Assembly (NCBI GenBank): GCA_028290545.1
Contig: JAQGJP010000002.1
Span: 62,001 to 126,000, forward strand
From: Rhizobium sp.
Lineage (GTDB): Bacteria > Pseudomonadota > Alphaproteobacteria > Rhizobiales > Rhizobiaceae
Direction of reading: 5' to 3'
Length of the DNA stretch: 64,000 nucleotides
Shown one piece after another: positions 25,300-35,852 of the stretch (positions within the stretch are counted from its first letter, which is position 1; each line of letters begins with the position of its first letter). The notes beneath the pieces were generated by a model. It was not told the DNA's origin. It made no database searches and saw only the letters and a program-made list of their open reading frames with translations. The position numbers were made by a program, and so were the translations under genes.

Positions 25300-26559
25300 A
25301 TGAAAAGCAAGCATCTCTCACCGGCCTGGCGTTCGGTTCGCGCACTGGCGATCTCGACTGCCCTCTCGACACTCGCGCTCGTTGCCCCGGCCCATGCCGA
25401 CGTCGTCAAGATCGGGCTTCTCGTGCAGCTGACGGGCGCAAGCAGCGCCGACGGACAGGAGATCGTCCGGGCGGCGACGCTCGCGATCGATGAGGCAAAT
25501 GCTGCCGGCGGCGTTGAGGGCCACACATTCGAACTGGTCGTCGGCGATACCCGTGACGGCGCCGCGAGCGACGTCACGGCTGCGGCCGAGCGCATTCTTG
25601 GCGACCCGGACGTCCATTTCGTCGCTGCGGGCTATGCAAGCCTGACGGGCTTTGAAATCGATTCGATGGCCGAAGCCGAAATGCCCTACATGATTTCCGG
25701 TCCTTCGTCGCAGACACGCGGCATCATCGCTCCCAATCCGGATAATTACTGGTGCTGCTGGTCGATGATGCCGTCCTTCGATGCCTACAACACCGATGTG
25801 ACCCGCCTCGTAGATAAGCTCGCGGCCGAAAAGGCGGTGACGCTGGGCGATGCCAAGAAGATCGCGCTGATCTCCTCGGACAACGCCTATTCCTCGACGA
25901 TCTACAAGGGCATGAAGGAAGAGATCGGAAAAACCGGCTGGAAAACCACCGTCGATGAAGTCGTCCCCTTCGGTGAAGTCAACGACTGGCGCACCATCCT
26001 GTCGCGGGTACGCGGCGATACGCCCGGCCTCGTCGTCAACCTGGACTATCTGCCGGCCAATTCCGCTTCCTTCCTCAACCAGTTCATGGAAAACCCGACC
26101 AAGAGCCTGGTCTTCCTGCAATATGCGCCGAGCGTGCCGGAATTCCTCAAGCTGACCGGCAAGAACGCGGAAGGCATTATCTACGACCTTCTGGGCGGAC
26201 CGATCGTCAACGACAAGAACCCGCGCGGCGTCGAAGTGGCCACGAAGTTCCAGGACAAGTACAAGGTGGAGACCGGAACTTATGGAACGGTTCTCTATGA
26301 AATGATGAACATCTATTTCGACGCCCTTCGCAAGGTCAAGGATCCGGCCGACCACAAGGCGATCGCCGCCGCGATCGGTGCGACCGACAAGGCTGTGGCA
26401 CAGGGACGGCTGGTGTTCGATCCGAAGACGCATCTCGCCATGCAGGGCGACGATTACTTCCCGATCCAGTTCTACCAGATCCAGGATGGCAAGCGCGTGC
26501 TGATCTCGCCCGCGAAATATGCCACCGGACAATTCAAGCTGCCCGCCTGGATCAAGTGA
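25300..26559 (+). CDS. Branched-chain amino-acid-type ABC substrate-binding protein
   Basis: A 419-residue periplasmic binding protein of the type I fold. The signal peptide has a basic start (MKSKHL), a hydrophobic core and a likely cleavage after AHA near residue 31. The mature part opens with VVKIGLLVQLTGASSADGQE, as in LivJ/AmiC-type proteins. The motifs LISSDNAYSSTIYKGMKEE and a Trp-rich NPDNYWCCWSMMPS segment are present; the aromatic cluster could line the ligand site. AAAGGGAACG precedes the ATG. First gene of the second Liv-type operon. Confidence 0.9.
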   Translation: MKSKHLSPAWRSVRALAISTALSTLALVAPAHADVVKIGLLVQLTGASSADGQEIVRAATLAIDEANAAGGVEGHTFELVVGDTRDGAASDVTAAAERILGDPDVHFVAAGYASLTGFEIDSMAEAEMPYMISGPSSQTRGIIAPNPDNYWCCWSMMPSFDAYNTDVTRLVDKLAAEKAVTLGDAKKIALISSDNAYSSTIYKGMKEEIGKTGWKTTVDEVVPFGEVNDWRTILSRVRGDTPGLVVNLDYLPANSASFLNQFMENPTKSLVFLQYAPSVPEFLKLTGKNAEGIIYDLLGGPIVNDKNPRGVEVATKFQDKYKVETGTYGTVLYEMMNIYFDALRKVKDPADHKAIAAAIGATDKAVAQGRLVFDPKTHLAMQGDDYFPIQFYQIQDGKRVLISPAKYATGQFKLPAWIK

Positions 26560-26594
26560 TCGACCGTCATCCGCTGCAATACGGAAAACCCGGA

Positions 26595-27323
26595 ATGGCG
26601 TTACTGGAAGTGAAATCGGTCTCCAAGTCCTTCGGCGCCTTGCGCGCCGTGGACGACATTTCCTTCTCGGTCGGCGATGGCGAAATATTCGGCGTCGCCG
26701 GCCCGAATGGAAGCGGCAAGAGCACCCTGTTCAACATCATCACCAAGATCCCTTTCGGCCCGGACAGTGGCCAGGTGGTGTTCGCTGGCCGCGAGGTCCA
26801 GTCCTATCGTGCAAACGAGATCGTTGGCCTGGGATTGGTGCGGACCTTCCAGAGGGAGGCAAGCTTCGACAGTCTCAACGTCTTCGAGAACGCCTGGCTT
26901 CCGGCGACCTACGGACGCAAGGACCCGGCAACCGAAGACGTCGTCGTCGAAGCGCTGTCCTCGGTCGGCTTCTCCGCCGATGACCTAGGTCGGCCGGCCC
27001 GCAACCTCTCGGTCTTCGATCGCAAGCGTCTGATGCTCGCCTCGGCGGTGGCCTGCGCTCCGAAAATGATATTGCTGGACGAGCCTGCATCCGGACTGAC
27101 GAAGCCGGAAATCGAACAGACGATCGGCCTGGTGCGCGACATCGCCGCGCGCGGGATCGCCGTCCTGCTCATCGAACATGTGCTGCCGTTCCTGATGTCG
27201 CTGTCGCAGCGATTGATGGTGCTGAACAATGGCCGCATTATCGGCATCGGCGAGCCCGGCACCATCATGCGCGATCCGGCGGTCGTGGAGGCCTATCTCG
27301 GCACGCGGCGGTACGACACATGA
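26595..27323 (+). CDS. Branched-chain amino-acid-type ABC ATP-binding protein (LivG-like) with variant signature motif
   Basis: A 242-residue ATPase. Walker A is GPNGSGKS, Walker B is MILLDEPASGL and the switch His is in LIEHVLP. The ABC signature, normally LSGGQ, reads LSVFDRKRLMLASA, so the two glycines that contact ATP in the partner site are missing. The ATG at 26595 begins just before the family's first strand; a GTG at 26556 overlapping the previous stop (GTGA) would add 13 residues. Partner of the canonical LivF-like protein downstream, so one of the two ATP sites may be degenerate. Confidence 0.87.
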   Translation: MALLEVKSVSKSFGALRAVDDISFSVGDGEIFGVAGPNGSGKSTLFNIITKIPFGPDSGQVVFAGREVQSYRANEIVGLGLVRTFQREASFDSLNVFENAWLPATYGRKDPATEDVVVEALSSVGFSADDLGRPARNLSVFDRKRLMLASAVACAPKMILLDEPASGLTKPEIEQTIGLVRDIAARGIAVLLIEHVLPFLMSLSQRLMVLNNGRIIGIGEPGTIMRDPAVVEAYLGTRRYDT

Positions 27324-28033
27324 CGGCTCTTCTCACGGTCAGGGACCTAAAGGCCGGTTACGGCCGGGTGCAGATCCTGCACGGCATTTCCATCGAATTG
27401 CCGGAACATGGCAATATCGGCCTGTTCGGCCCGAACGGCCATGGCAAAACCACGCTGCTGCGGGCGATTTCAGGCCTGGTTCGCTGCAACTCGGGGGCGA
27501 TCACGTTCGACGGCCAGCAGATTGCCGGCCGCGACGCCAGTCGGATCGTCGAGGCGGGGCTGATCCACGTGCCGCAGGGCAATGTGCTGTTTCCGAACCT
27601 GACGATCGCCGAAACGCTTCAACTCGGCGCGCATCGGGCCGCCGCCCGCAAGAATTTCGAGGCCAATCTGGCGCTTGCAACCGAAATCTTTCCGAAACTC
27701 CGGGAACGCTGGCAGCAGCGCGTCTCGACGCTTTCCGGCGGCGAACGGCAGATGGTGTCGATCGGCATGGCGCTGATGAACCAGCCACGGGTGCTGATTC
27801 TCGATGAACCGACACTCGGCCTTGCGCCGAAGGTCAAGGACGAGCTCTGCCAGGCGATCAGCCGCATCTCCGATCGCGGCATCCCGCTCATCGTCGTCGA
27901 GCAGGATATCGAGTTTCTGATGCAATTGACGAAAAAGCTTTACCTTATAAGCCATGGCGAAACGAAAGCTGAGTTGTCTGCGGATAACCGGCCCAACAAT
28001 CGCGAGATCATGGAAATGTATTTTGGGATGTGA
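27320..28033 (+). CDS. Branched-chain amino-acid-type ABC ATP-binding protein (LivF-like)
   Basis: A 237-residue ATPase. Walker A is GPNGHGKT, the signature is canonical (LSGGERQMVSIGMAL), and Walker B is VLILDEPTLGLAP. The post-Walker B segment reads LIVVEQDIEF. It overlaps the preceding ATPase gene by four bases. Its intact signature would complete the site formed by the Walker A of the LivG-like partner. Confidence 0.9.
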   Translation: MTALLTVRDLKAGYGRVQILHGISIELPEHGNIGLFGPNGHGKTTLLRAISGLVRCNSGAITFDGQQIAGRDASRIVEAGLIHVPQGNVLFPNLTIAETLQLGAHRAAARKNFEANLALATEIFPKLRERWQQRVSTLSGGERQMVSIGMALMNQPRVLILDEPTLGLAPKVKDELCQAISRISDRGIPLIVVEQDIEFLMQLTKKLYLISHGETKAELSADNRPNNREIMEMYFGM

Positions 28034-28039
28034 TGGGTC

Positions 28040-28924
28040 ATGAATGCGCTGGTCGACATCATCTTCAGCGGCCTTTTCCAGGGCTCGCTCTACGCCATCA
28101 TGGCCGTCGGGCTGGCACTGGTCTGGACCACGAGCGGGGTCTTCAACTTCGCCCACGGCGTCCTCATCATGCTCGGCGCCTATCTCTGCTGGCAGCTGGC
28201 GGATGAGGCGGGGTTCGGCCTGCCGCTCTATCTCAGCCTGCCTGTCACCATGATCGCCGTCGGATTGCTGGGCTGGGGCCTGCAGGCCCTGGTCGTCCGG
28301 CCCTTCATCGGCCATTCGGACATCGTGCTCATCGTCGTGATCATGACGCTTGCGTCGGGATCGTTCCTCGAGAACATGACGCTGGAAGTCTGGGGTCCGA
28401 GGCCCAAGCAATTGCCGCCGCTTCTGCCGGGCACGTCGAGCTTCATGGGCTTCACGGCCTCCATGAACCAGCTGGCGATCATTGTCGCCACGCCGGTCAT
28501 CCTCCTCGGTGTCTGGTTGCTCCTGCATCGTACGCGGCTCGGTCTGTCGCTGCGCGCCGTCGCGCAGAACAACGATGCCAGCCGCCTCGTCGGCCTGAAA
28601 CCCGGATTTCTGTTCGGAGTCTCCTTTGCGCTCGCCGCCGCGCTCGCAGCACTGGCGGGCATATTTCTCGGCAGTTTCAAGTTCATGTCACCGGGCATGG
28701 GAACCGAGCCGCTGACAAAGGCACTGATCGTGGTGATTTTCGGCGGTATCGGCAGCATCAACGGTCCAATCCTCGCGGCCTACATCATCGGCCTGATCGA
28801 GGCAGCGAGCACATATTACCTCGGGCTCTACTGGACGCCGACCCTCCTGTTCTTCATCCTCATCGCCACTTTGATGATCCGGCCCGAAGGCCTCTTGGCT
28901 GTCAAGAAACGAGGCCTGTCGTGA
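28040..28924 (+). CDS. Branched-chain amino-acid-type ABC permease (LivH-like)
   Basis: A 294-residue inner-membrane permease with about eight hydrophobic segments. The LivH-type start (IIFSGLFQGSLYAIMAVGLA), the FNFAHGVLIMLGAYL stretch, and the RAVAQNNDASRLVGL loop near residue 174 are seen. It starts six bases after the ATPase gene and overlaps the next permease by four bases. Confidence 0.9.
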   Translation: MNALVDIIFSGLFQGSLYAIMAVGLALVWTTSGVFNFAHGVLIMLGAYLCWQLADEAGFGLPLYLSLPVTMIAVGLLGWGLQALVVRPFIGHSDIVLIVVIMTLASGSFLENMTLEVWGPRPKQLPPLLPGTSSFMGFTASMNQLAIIVATPVILLGVWLLLHRTRLGLSLRAVAQNNDASRLVGLKPGFLFGVSFALAAALAALAGIFLGSFKFMSPGMGTEPLTKALIVVIFGGIGSINGPILAAYIIGLIEAASTYYLGLYWTPTLLFFILIATLMIRPEGLLAVKKRGLS

Positions 28925-29901
28925 GAAAATTCACAACCTATGGATCGTGGAAGACCGAAGCGCTGGCCGGCCTCTGCGCGATCGTCTTCCTTGCCCTGCT
29001 GCCATTCGTGATCACCGACTCCTATTGGCGCCATATCCTGATCATCGTCTTCATCTACTCCATCGCCTCGGCGAGCTGGGATCTTACCCTCGGTTACGGC
29101 GGGATTTTCAATTTCGGCCATCTCGCCTTCTTTGGCATCGGTCTCTACAGTTACGGCGTTCTTACGACGGCATTCGGGGTATGGCCGTGGTTCGCCTTCG
29201 CCGCTGCGGGGGCCTTAGCGGCCGCTGCTGCAGCGCTGGTGACCGTGCCGATCCTGCGGCTCAAGGGAATCTACATCGTCCTGGTGACGTTCGGCTTCAG
29301 CCAGTTGATCATGCAGATCATCGTCAGCCAGTCGGATCTGACCGGCGGCACGCAAGGAATCGTCCGCATTCCGAACCTGCCGTTCGCAGGTCACAACTTC
29401 ATCCGGGACAGCCGGTTCGGTCACTATTACATGGCGCTGCTGTTCTTCACTCTGGGTGTGATTGCCTTGCGGGCTTTCGTCCGCTCGCGCTCCGGCGCTG
29501 CCCTTGTGGCGCTGAAGGACAGCGAGGAATATGCGACCAGCCGGGGGATCTCGATGGCCCGCCAACGGTTCGTCGCCCTGACATTCAGTGCGCTGATCGC
29601 CGGTTTCGCCGGCGCCTTCTACGGTGCCTATATCCGCACGGCTTCTGTCGAGGTCTTCAGCATGGGTTTTGCCAGCCTGATCCTCAGCACCATCCTGCTC
29701 GGCGGCGCCGGCACGATCTACGGGCCGATCTGCGCCGCCTTCGTCCTGACGATATTCTCCGAATTCCTGGCGGATACAGGTGCCTATCGGCCGATGATCA
29801 TCGCGCTGGTGATCATTGTCGTCATGCTTGTCTATCCCGGTGGCCTGGCTGCCGGCGCGCGGTCGCTGATGCGGCAGGTGAGGCCGAGGAAGGCGGGCTG
29901 A
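28921..29901 (+). CDS. Branched-chain amino-acid-type ABC permease (LivM-like)
   Basis: A 326-residue inner-membrane permease. GYGGIFNFGHLAFFGIGLYS near residue 59 is the LivM signature, and the KDSEEYATSRGISMARQR loop is near residue 200. GTG at 28921 is the start and overlaps the previous stop (GTGA). Last gene of the second Liv-type operon (binding protein-ATPase-ATPase-permease-permease; the first operon ends with the binding protein instead). Confidence 0.88.
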   Translation: MRKFTTYGSWKTEALAGLCAIVFLALLPFVITDSYWRHILIIVFIYSIASASWDLTLGYGGIFNFGHLAFFGIGLYSYGVLTTAFGVWPWFAFAAAGALAAAAAALVTVPILRLKGIYIVLVTFGFSQLIMQIIVSQSDLTGGTQGIVRIPNLPFAGHNFIRDSRFGHYYMALLFFTLGVIALRAFVRSRSGAALVALKDSEEYATSRGISMARQRFVALTFSALIAGFAGAFYGAYIRTASVEVFSMGFASLILSTILLGGAGTIYGPICAAFVLTIFSEFLADTGAYRPMIIALVIIVVMLVYPGGLAAGARSLMRQVRPRKAG

Positions 29902-30016
29902 CCTGGACGGGCCTCGGCGCAGTACTGCCCAACCCGACAGCGCCTCGGCGTCAACCACAGGGTTAGGCTGCGGATAAGCCCAGAGACCCGCACTTCGGGC
30001 CGTCGCTTGTGTCTGA

Positions 30017-30886
30017 CTAGGAGATCGTCGGATCGAGCTTGTCGCGCAGCCAATCGCCGGCAATGCTAATGGACAGCGTTGTCAGCATGATGATAAAGGA
30101 CGGGGCGAGCATGATCCAGGGCGCGCGGGTGAGATATTCACGACCGTATCCGACCATGTTGCCGAGACTCGTCATCGGCGGCTGCACGCCCAGCCCAAGG
30201 AAAGACAGGCTGCTTTCCATCAGGATGATTTCCGGAAATGTCAGCGTCATGGATACGATCAGCGTCGAGGCGATGTTCGGCAGGATATGCCTGAGATAGA
30301 TACGCGTCGGCGTGGCGCCGAGTTGCGTGACCGCCGCCGCATAGCCCTGTCCGCTGGCGGCGATGGCAAGTCCGCGGGCAATGCGCGCATAGCGCTCCCA
30401 GCCATAGAAACCCATTAGGCAGATCAGCAGAGGCAATGAACTGCCGAAAAAGGCGAGAACGGAAAGCGCCATGATGAGAAAGGGCATCGCCGCCTGGAAG
30501 TCGGCGAGCATGACGACGAACTGCTCGACGGCTCCGCGGAAATAGGCTGCGAGAAAGCCGAGCAGGGTTCCCACGAAAGCCGAGATCAGGGTCGCTCCGA
30601 ACGCGATGAGCAGCGACACCCGGATCGACATGATCAGGCGGGAGACGACGTCTCGGCCGAGTTCGTCGGTGCCGAGAAGGTGCGACGGGTTTCCGGGCAG
30701 CGCCAGGCGGTTCTTGAGGTCGAAGGCTGTGATGTCGTAGGGCCTGATCCAGTCGGCCGCCAGCGCGACCAGAACCATGGCGGCGATCCAGACCAGTCCG
30801 ACTGTGACGAACAGCGGGATGCCTCGCTTTTTATTTTGCTTCGCCGTGCTCGCCAGCGCGGGGGATTGAGCAGCGCTATAAGCCAT
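30017..30886 (-). CDS. Dipeptide/oligopeptide ABC transporter permease (DppC-like)
   Basis: A 289-residue inner-membrane permease. It has the DppC N-terminal cytoplasmic arm and the family motif HLLGTDELGRDVVSRLI near residue 71, six membrane spans, and the late EAA-like loop (GATPTRIYLRHILPN). Start ATG at 30886 has TAGGAGCG eight bases upstream, and that same TAG is the stop codon of the small open frame just upstream. It is the last gene of a five-gene peptide importer. Converges on the Liv operon. Confidence 0.9.
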   Translation of the reverse strand: MAYSAAQSPALASTAKQNKKRGIPLFVTVGLVWIAAMVLVALAADWIRPYDITAFDLKNRLALPGNPSHLLGTDELGRDVVSRLIMSIRVSLLIAFGATLISAFVGTLLGFLAAYFRGAVEQFVVMLADFQAAMPFLIMALSVLAFFGSSLPLLICLMGFYGWERYARIARGLAIAASGQGYAAAVTQLGATPTRIYLRHILPNIASTLIVSMTLTFPEIILMESSLSFLGLGVQPPMTSLGNMVGYGREYLTRAPWIMLAPSFIIMLTTLSISIAGDWLRDKLDPTIS

Positions 30887-30895
30887 TTTCCGCTC

Positions 30896-31129
30896 CTATG
30901 CCATTTCCTGATAATGAAAGCCCAGCGGCATTGCACGATCGCAATATGCCGGGATAAAACTTCCGGCGGACGCGACTGCGTCCGGCACGGTCTTCGATGA
31001 TGTCCAGCCACGATGCGATGGTGGCTGCTCGCGGGCTTGTCCCGCATGCCGGCGCCAGCGCGCAAGCGGGTGGATTTGCACGCGCCGCTGCTGGCGGCGC
31101 TCCTCCTTGCAAAGCCTGTCGCTGTTCAT
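30896..31129 (-). CDS. Possible 77-residue protein between DppB and DppC genes
   Basis: The 272-base gap between the two permease genes is unusual, since these normally abut. It contains an open frame of 77 codons starting at ATG 31129 with a strong AGGAGCC eight bases ahead, and ending in a TAG that overlaps the DppC Shine-Dalgarno sequence. The product would be Arg/Gln-rich in its first half (RRQQRRVQIH) with no membrane segment and no recognised domain. The start and stop signals suggest real coupled translation, but codon content is not distinctive and the stretch could instead be an inserted repeat. No function is proposed. Confidence 0.4.
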   Translation of the reverse strand: MNSDRLCKEERRQQRRVQIHPLARWRRHAGQAREQPPSHRGWTSSKTVPDAVASAGSFIPAYCDRAMPLGFHYQEMA

Positions 31130-31158
31130 GCTGCCGGCTCCTGTTTTCGGGATTGACG

Positions 31159-32088
31159 TCAGTGTCTGACCGAATTGTTGCGCAGGCGCGGATCGAGATA
31201 TCCATAGAGGATGTCGACCACGAAATTCGAAAGCACCATGGTTGCCGCGACCAGCAGCAGGATGCATTGGACCACTGCGAGATCGCGATTGGAGACGGCA
31301 ACGACCAGAAGCCTGCCGACACCGGGCCAGGAGAAAAGCGACTCGACGACGACGGCACCGGCGATCAGCGTGCCGACCATGAAGCCGGCGATCGTCACGA
31401 TGGGTATCGCCGCATTCGGAAGCGCGTGGCCCCAGACGACGTTTCGCCAGCTCGTGCCCTTGGCGCTTGCCGTTCGAATATAGGGCTGACCGAGCACATC
31501 GATCATGGCGCTCCGCGCAAACCGCGCCAGGATGCCCGCGCCACCGATGCTCATGGTGATAATCGGCAGGATCGCATGCGCCCAGCTGTCCTGCCCGCCT
31601 GAAGGCAGTACGCCGAGCGTGACCGAAAATATCAGCACCAGCACCAGTCCAAGCACAAAGCTCGGCATGGTGAAGCCGACGACGGCGGTTGCCATGACGG
31701 CGCGGTCGGTCGTGCTGTCGCGATGGAGCGCGGCGTAGACGCCCGCCGGGATGCCGATGGCGAGCTTGAGGAGCAGCGCCGGAAGCGTCAGTTCCAGGGT
31801 TGCGGGCACGCGGTCCATCACCAGCTGGATCGCCGATTGACCGTCGCGCATGGAGATGCCGAGATCTCCCCTCGCGATTGCCGCGAAATAGCGCAGATAC
31901 TGGATCCAGATCGGCTGGTCGAGACCCCACTCCCGCCGGAAGGCGATGAGCGCCTCGTGCGGCGCTTCGGGACCCAGGATGATGACCGCGGGATCGCCTG
32001 ACATGCGCAGGACGACAAAGGCGAATGTCACGACCAGCACGATGGTCATGAGCGCACGAAACGCTCTGATAAGAAAGAAACGGAACAT
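31159..32088 (-). CDS. Dipeptide/oligopeptide ABC transporter permease (DppB-like)
   Basis: A 309-residue inner-membrane permease. It begins with a membrane span typical of DppB (RAFRALMTIVLVVTFAFVVL), then the LGPEAP...REWGLDQPIWIQYL periplasmic stretch found in the family, and the TASAKGTSWRNVVWGHALPN loop (EAA-like) near residue 202. It lies three bases after the ATPase gene upstream. Pairs with the DppC-like permease. Confidence 0.9.
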   Translation of the reverse strand: MFRFFLIRAFRALMTIVLVVTFAFVVLRMSGDPAVIILGPEAPHEALIAFRREWGLDQPIWIQYLRYFAAIARGDLGISMRDGQSAIQLVMDRVPATLELTLPALLLKLAIGIPAGVYAALHRDSTTDRAVMATAVVGFTMPSFVLGLVLVLIFSVTLGVLPSGGQDSWAHAILPIITMSIGGAGILARFARSAMIDVLGQPYIRTASAKGTSWRNVVWGHALPNAAIPIVTIAGFMVGTLIAGAVVVESLFSWPGVGRLLVVAVSNRDLAVVQCILLLVAATMVLSNFVVDILYGYLDPRLRNNSVRH

Positions 32089-32091
32089 CGT

Positions 32092-33083
32092 TCAGCTATC
32101 CATGATCTCTGGTTCTGATGCGGATGCCACCAGATGGCAGGCCGCTTTGCGTCCCGACTCCACCGCGACAAGAGCGGGCGCTTCGACGCGGCACCTTGCA
32201 ATGGCCAGGCTGCAGCGCGGATGAAAAGAGCAGCCCGTTGGCCGGGCGGCCGGGTTCGGCGGTTCGCCTTCGAGAATGATGCGGTCGCGCAATGCCGTTC
32301 CCGGCACCGGAACGCTCGAAACCAGCGCCTGCGTATAGGGGTGCAGAGGTCGCCGGAAGATCTCTTCGGAGGGGGCCTCCTCAACGATCCGGCCGAGATA
32401 CATTACTGCGACACGGTCGGAAATGTTGCGAACGACCTTCAGGTCATGGCTGATGAATGCCATGGCGATGCCGCGCGTCTCCTGCAGGTCGCGTAGCAGG
32501 TTGATCACCTGTGCCTGGATGGAAACGTCGAGAGCCGACACCGGCTCGTCGCACACAAGCAACTGCGGATTGGTCGCGATCGCACGGGCGATGACGACGC
32601 GCTGGCGCTGCCCGCCGGAAAGCTCGTGCGGATAGCGGTCCGCTTGGTCGCGGCGAAGTCCCACGGCCGAAAGCAGGCTTTCCACTCGCTCCTGCCGTTC
32701 CCTCTCCGTGCCGACCGCGTGGATATCGAGCGGCTCCCCGATCTGCGTGCCGATCGAGACACGCCGGTCCAGCGCGGCAAGCGGATCCTGGAAGACGAGC
32801 TGCATGCGCGATCTGAGCGCGCGCCATTCCGCCGTTCCGAGCCGTGGCATGGCATTGCCGTCGAAGCGCACGGAACCCTCCGTCGGCTCCTCGATGCCGA
32901 GCAGCAGCCGACCCGTCGTGGATTTTCCGGAACCTGACTCGCCGACAATGCCGAGCGTCTGGGACGGCGCCACTGACAGGGAGACATCATCGACCGCGCG
33001 TATGTCGGTGGGCCTGCCCAGAAGTCCGCGCCGTGTCCGGTAGGTTTTGACGAGACCGCTGGCCTCGAGCAACTGATTTTCGC

Positions 33084-33087
<4 letters not shown>
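32092..33087 (-). CDS. Oligopeptide ABC transporter ATP-binding protein (OppF/DppF-like)
   Basis: A 331-residue ATPase. Walker A is GESGSGKS near residue 50, the signature is LSGGQRQRV, Walker B is LLVCDEPVSALD, and the C-terminal oligo_HPY extension has HPYTQALVSSVP and the Cys-bearing GCSFHPRCSLAIARC motif that binds an iron-sulfur cluster in relatives. The N-terminal TYRTRRGLLGRP region is OppF-like. It overlaps the OppD-like gene by four bases. Confidence 0.92.
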
Positions 33088-34091
<1,004 letters not shown>

Positions 34092-34173
34092 CACTCGTCT
34101 CCTTTATCGCTCGCCCGTGCGGCACAGCCGGCATTTTGACGGTGCTGCAAACGGTCGACGTCCCAGGACAGGA

Positions 34174-34201
34174 GCGGGCCGGATGTCGCCATCCGGCCCG
34201 C
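34174..34201 (-). promoter_or_regulatory. Strong stem-loop between peptide-binding protein gene and ATPase gene
   Basis: A perfect 12-bp stem (34174-34185 with 34190-34201, four-base loop) lies just after the binding-protein stop. It lacks a T-run on the transcribed strand. As in the first operon of this window, such a hairpin after the binding-protein gene probably keeps that message more abundant than the downstream genes. Confidence 0.6.
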
Positions 34202-34208
34202 AATATCA

Positions 34209-35852
34209 TCAGGCCCAGTTGCCGGGGCGGAAATCCATGGCAAAGGCGGGAGAGGCCTTCCAATGGATGGCCTTCGACTTGGCCGTGAAGGTCGCGTTCT
34301 GGTGCAGGACCGTGTAGGCCGGGTCTTCGCGCTCGGCGATTTCGAGCATGCGGGCGAAGATGACCTTGCGGCGGGCACGATCGGTCGAGGTCTCGATCTC
34401 GACCGACAGCTTGTTGAACTCGGCGTTCGACCATTCGCCGGTCTGCTGCTGCTGACCATTGGGGCCATGCTGGGCAACCAGCGAGGAAACCGGATCGTTG
34501 AAAGGTGCCGAGTTGGACCAGTCGCGGATCGCGCGGCCGGGGCCCTTCTCCTGGATCTGCTGCCAGTTCTCGTTCATCTGGATCTCGACGTTGAGACCTG
34601 CCTGCTTCCACATTTCGACCAGCACCTGCGCCGTCGCCACCTGGTTGGTGTAGTAGTTGTTCAGGAGGCGGTAGGGGATCGGGTCGCCCTTGTAGTTCGC
34701 CTGCTGGACCAGATTCTTGGCCAGGTCCAGGTCGAACTTCGGAACGTCCCAGCCATCGATGAACATGTTGGCGGAGCGATAGGTTTCAAACTGCAGGCCC
34801 TTCGGAACCGCGGTGCGGCCAAGCCACAGCGAGTCGACGATCGCCTGACGGTCGATCGAATGGGTCAGTGCACGACGGATGAGAGGGTTCTGAAGCTGGG
34901 CATGATGGCTGTCGAACACACTGATACGGTAGTTCTGGATCGTGCCGCCCTGGACTTCGAATGCCGCGTTCTGCTCGATGCCGGCGATCTGGTCCGGCGG
35001 GATGTCGCAGGCAAAGTCATATTGGCCCGAGAGCAGGCCGTTGATGCGCGAGGCGACTTCCGGCACTTCGACGAAACGGATCTGCTTGAGCGGCGGGCGG
35101 CCACCCCAGTATTCGTCGTGAGCGACGTAGAGCAGCGAATTGTCGGGCTTGAATTCGGCGACCATGTAGGGGCCGGTGGTGATCGGCTTGCGGGCCCAAT
35201 CGAGATAGGACGGTGCTTCGTCCCAGCCGCGGCGGCTCATGATCTCGCTGCCGGAGCGCGAAATTCGGCCTTCCATGGTGACATCAGGCGTCGCATTGAT
35301 GAAGCGGACCGTATACTTGTCGACCACCGTGACGCCTTGAAGCGCCGGCCAGGAACGACGGGCGACGGCCGGAACTTCCGCAGGCAGTTCCTTGGTCTTG
35401 TGGTTCGTCGGGTTGGAAGAGTCGTCGATGAAGATCGTCTTGCCGTTGGTAGGCTGGGAGTCGCCGAACATGCGCGACTTGCCGAAGCTGAACGCGACGT
35501 CTTCGGCGGTCATTTCGTCGCCATTGTGGAACTTGACGCCCTGGCGGAGCTTCAGCTCCACCGTCTTGTCGTCGATGCGGCGCCATTCGGTGGCAAGCAT
35601 CGGAACGCTCTTGACACTGCCGAGCCAGTCGCCGCCGATGAGGCCTTCCCAGAGCGACGAGTTGAAAATACGCTGGCCGACATTCGATTGTTCGCGCAGC
35701 ACATCCAGGGTATTCGAGTTGGCGATTTTCTGAACGGCGATCGTGATCGACGGGCGCGTATCTGCAGCCGCAATGGCGAAGCGCGGCAGGATGAGCGAGC
35801 CGGCGGCGGCGGAAGCCAGTCCGAGCGCGCCACGGCGGGTTATGTTGGGCAT
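34209..35852 (-). CDS. Peptide ABC transporter substrate-binding protein, family 5
   Basis: A 547-residue periplasmic binding protein of the SBP_bac_5 family (DppA/OppA-like). The leader has a twin-arginine pattern (TRRGALGLASAAAG) followed by a hydrophobic core and an AIA-A type cleavage site near residue 29, so export by Tat is likely. Family landmarks are LKLRQGVKFHNGDEMTAEDV near residue 97 and the ITTGPYMVAEF stretch. ATG at 35852 has AAGGAG at the proper distance; the ATG two codons earlier is too close to it. First gene of the operon binding protein-OppD-OppF-DppB-(small frame)-DppC. Confidence 0.92.
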   Translation of the reverse strand: MPNITRRGALGLASAAAGSLILPRFAIAAADTRPSITIAVQKIANSNTLDVLREQSNVGQRIFNSSLWEGLIGGDWLGSVKSVPMLATEWRRIDDKTVELKLRQGVKFHNGDEMTAEDVAFSFGKSRMFGDSQPTNGKTIFIDDSSNPTNHKTKELPAEVPAVARRSWPALQGVTVVDKYTVRFINATPDVTMEGRISRSGSEIMSRRGWDEAPSYLDWARKPITTGPYMVAEFKPDNSLLYVAHDEYWGGRPPLKQIRFVEVPEVASRINGLLSGQYDFACDIPPDQIAGIEQNAAFEVQGGTIQNYRISVFDSHHAQLQNPLIRRALTHSIDRQAIVDSLWLGRTAVPKGLQFETYRSANMFIDGWDVPKFDLDLAKNLVQQANYKGDPIPYRLLNNYYTNQVATAQVLVEMWKQAGLNVEIQMNENWQQIQEKGPGRAIRDWSNSAPFNDPVSSLVAQHGPNGQQQQTGEWSNAEFNKLSVEIETSTDRARRKVIFARMLEIAEREDPAYTVLHQNATFTAKSKAIHWKASPAFAMDFRPGNWA

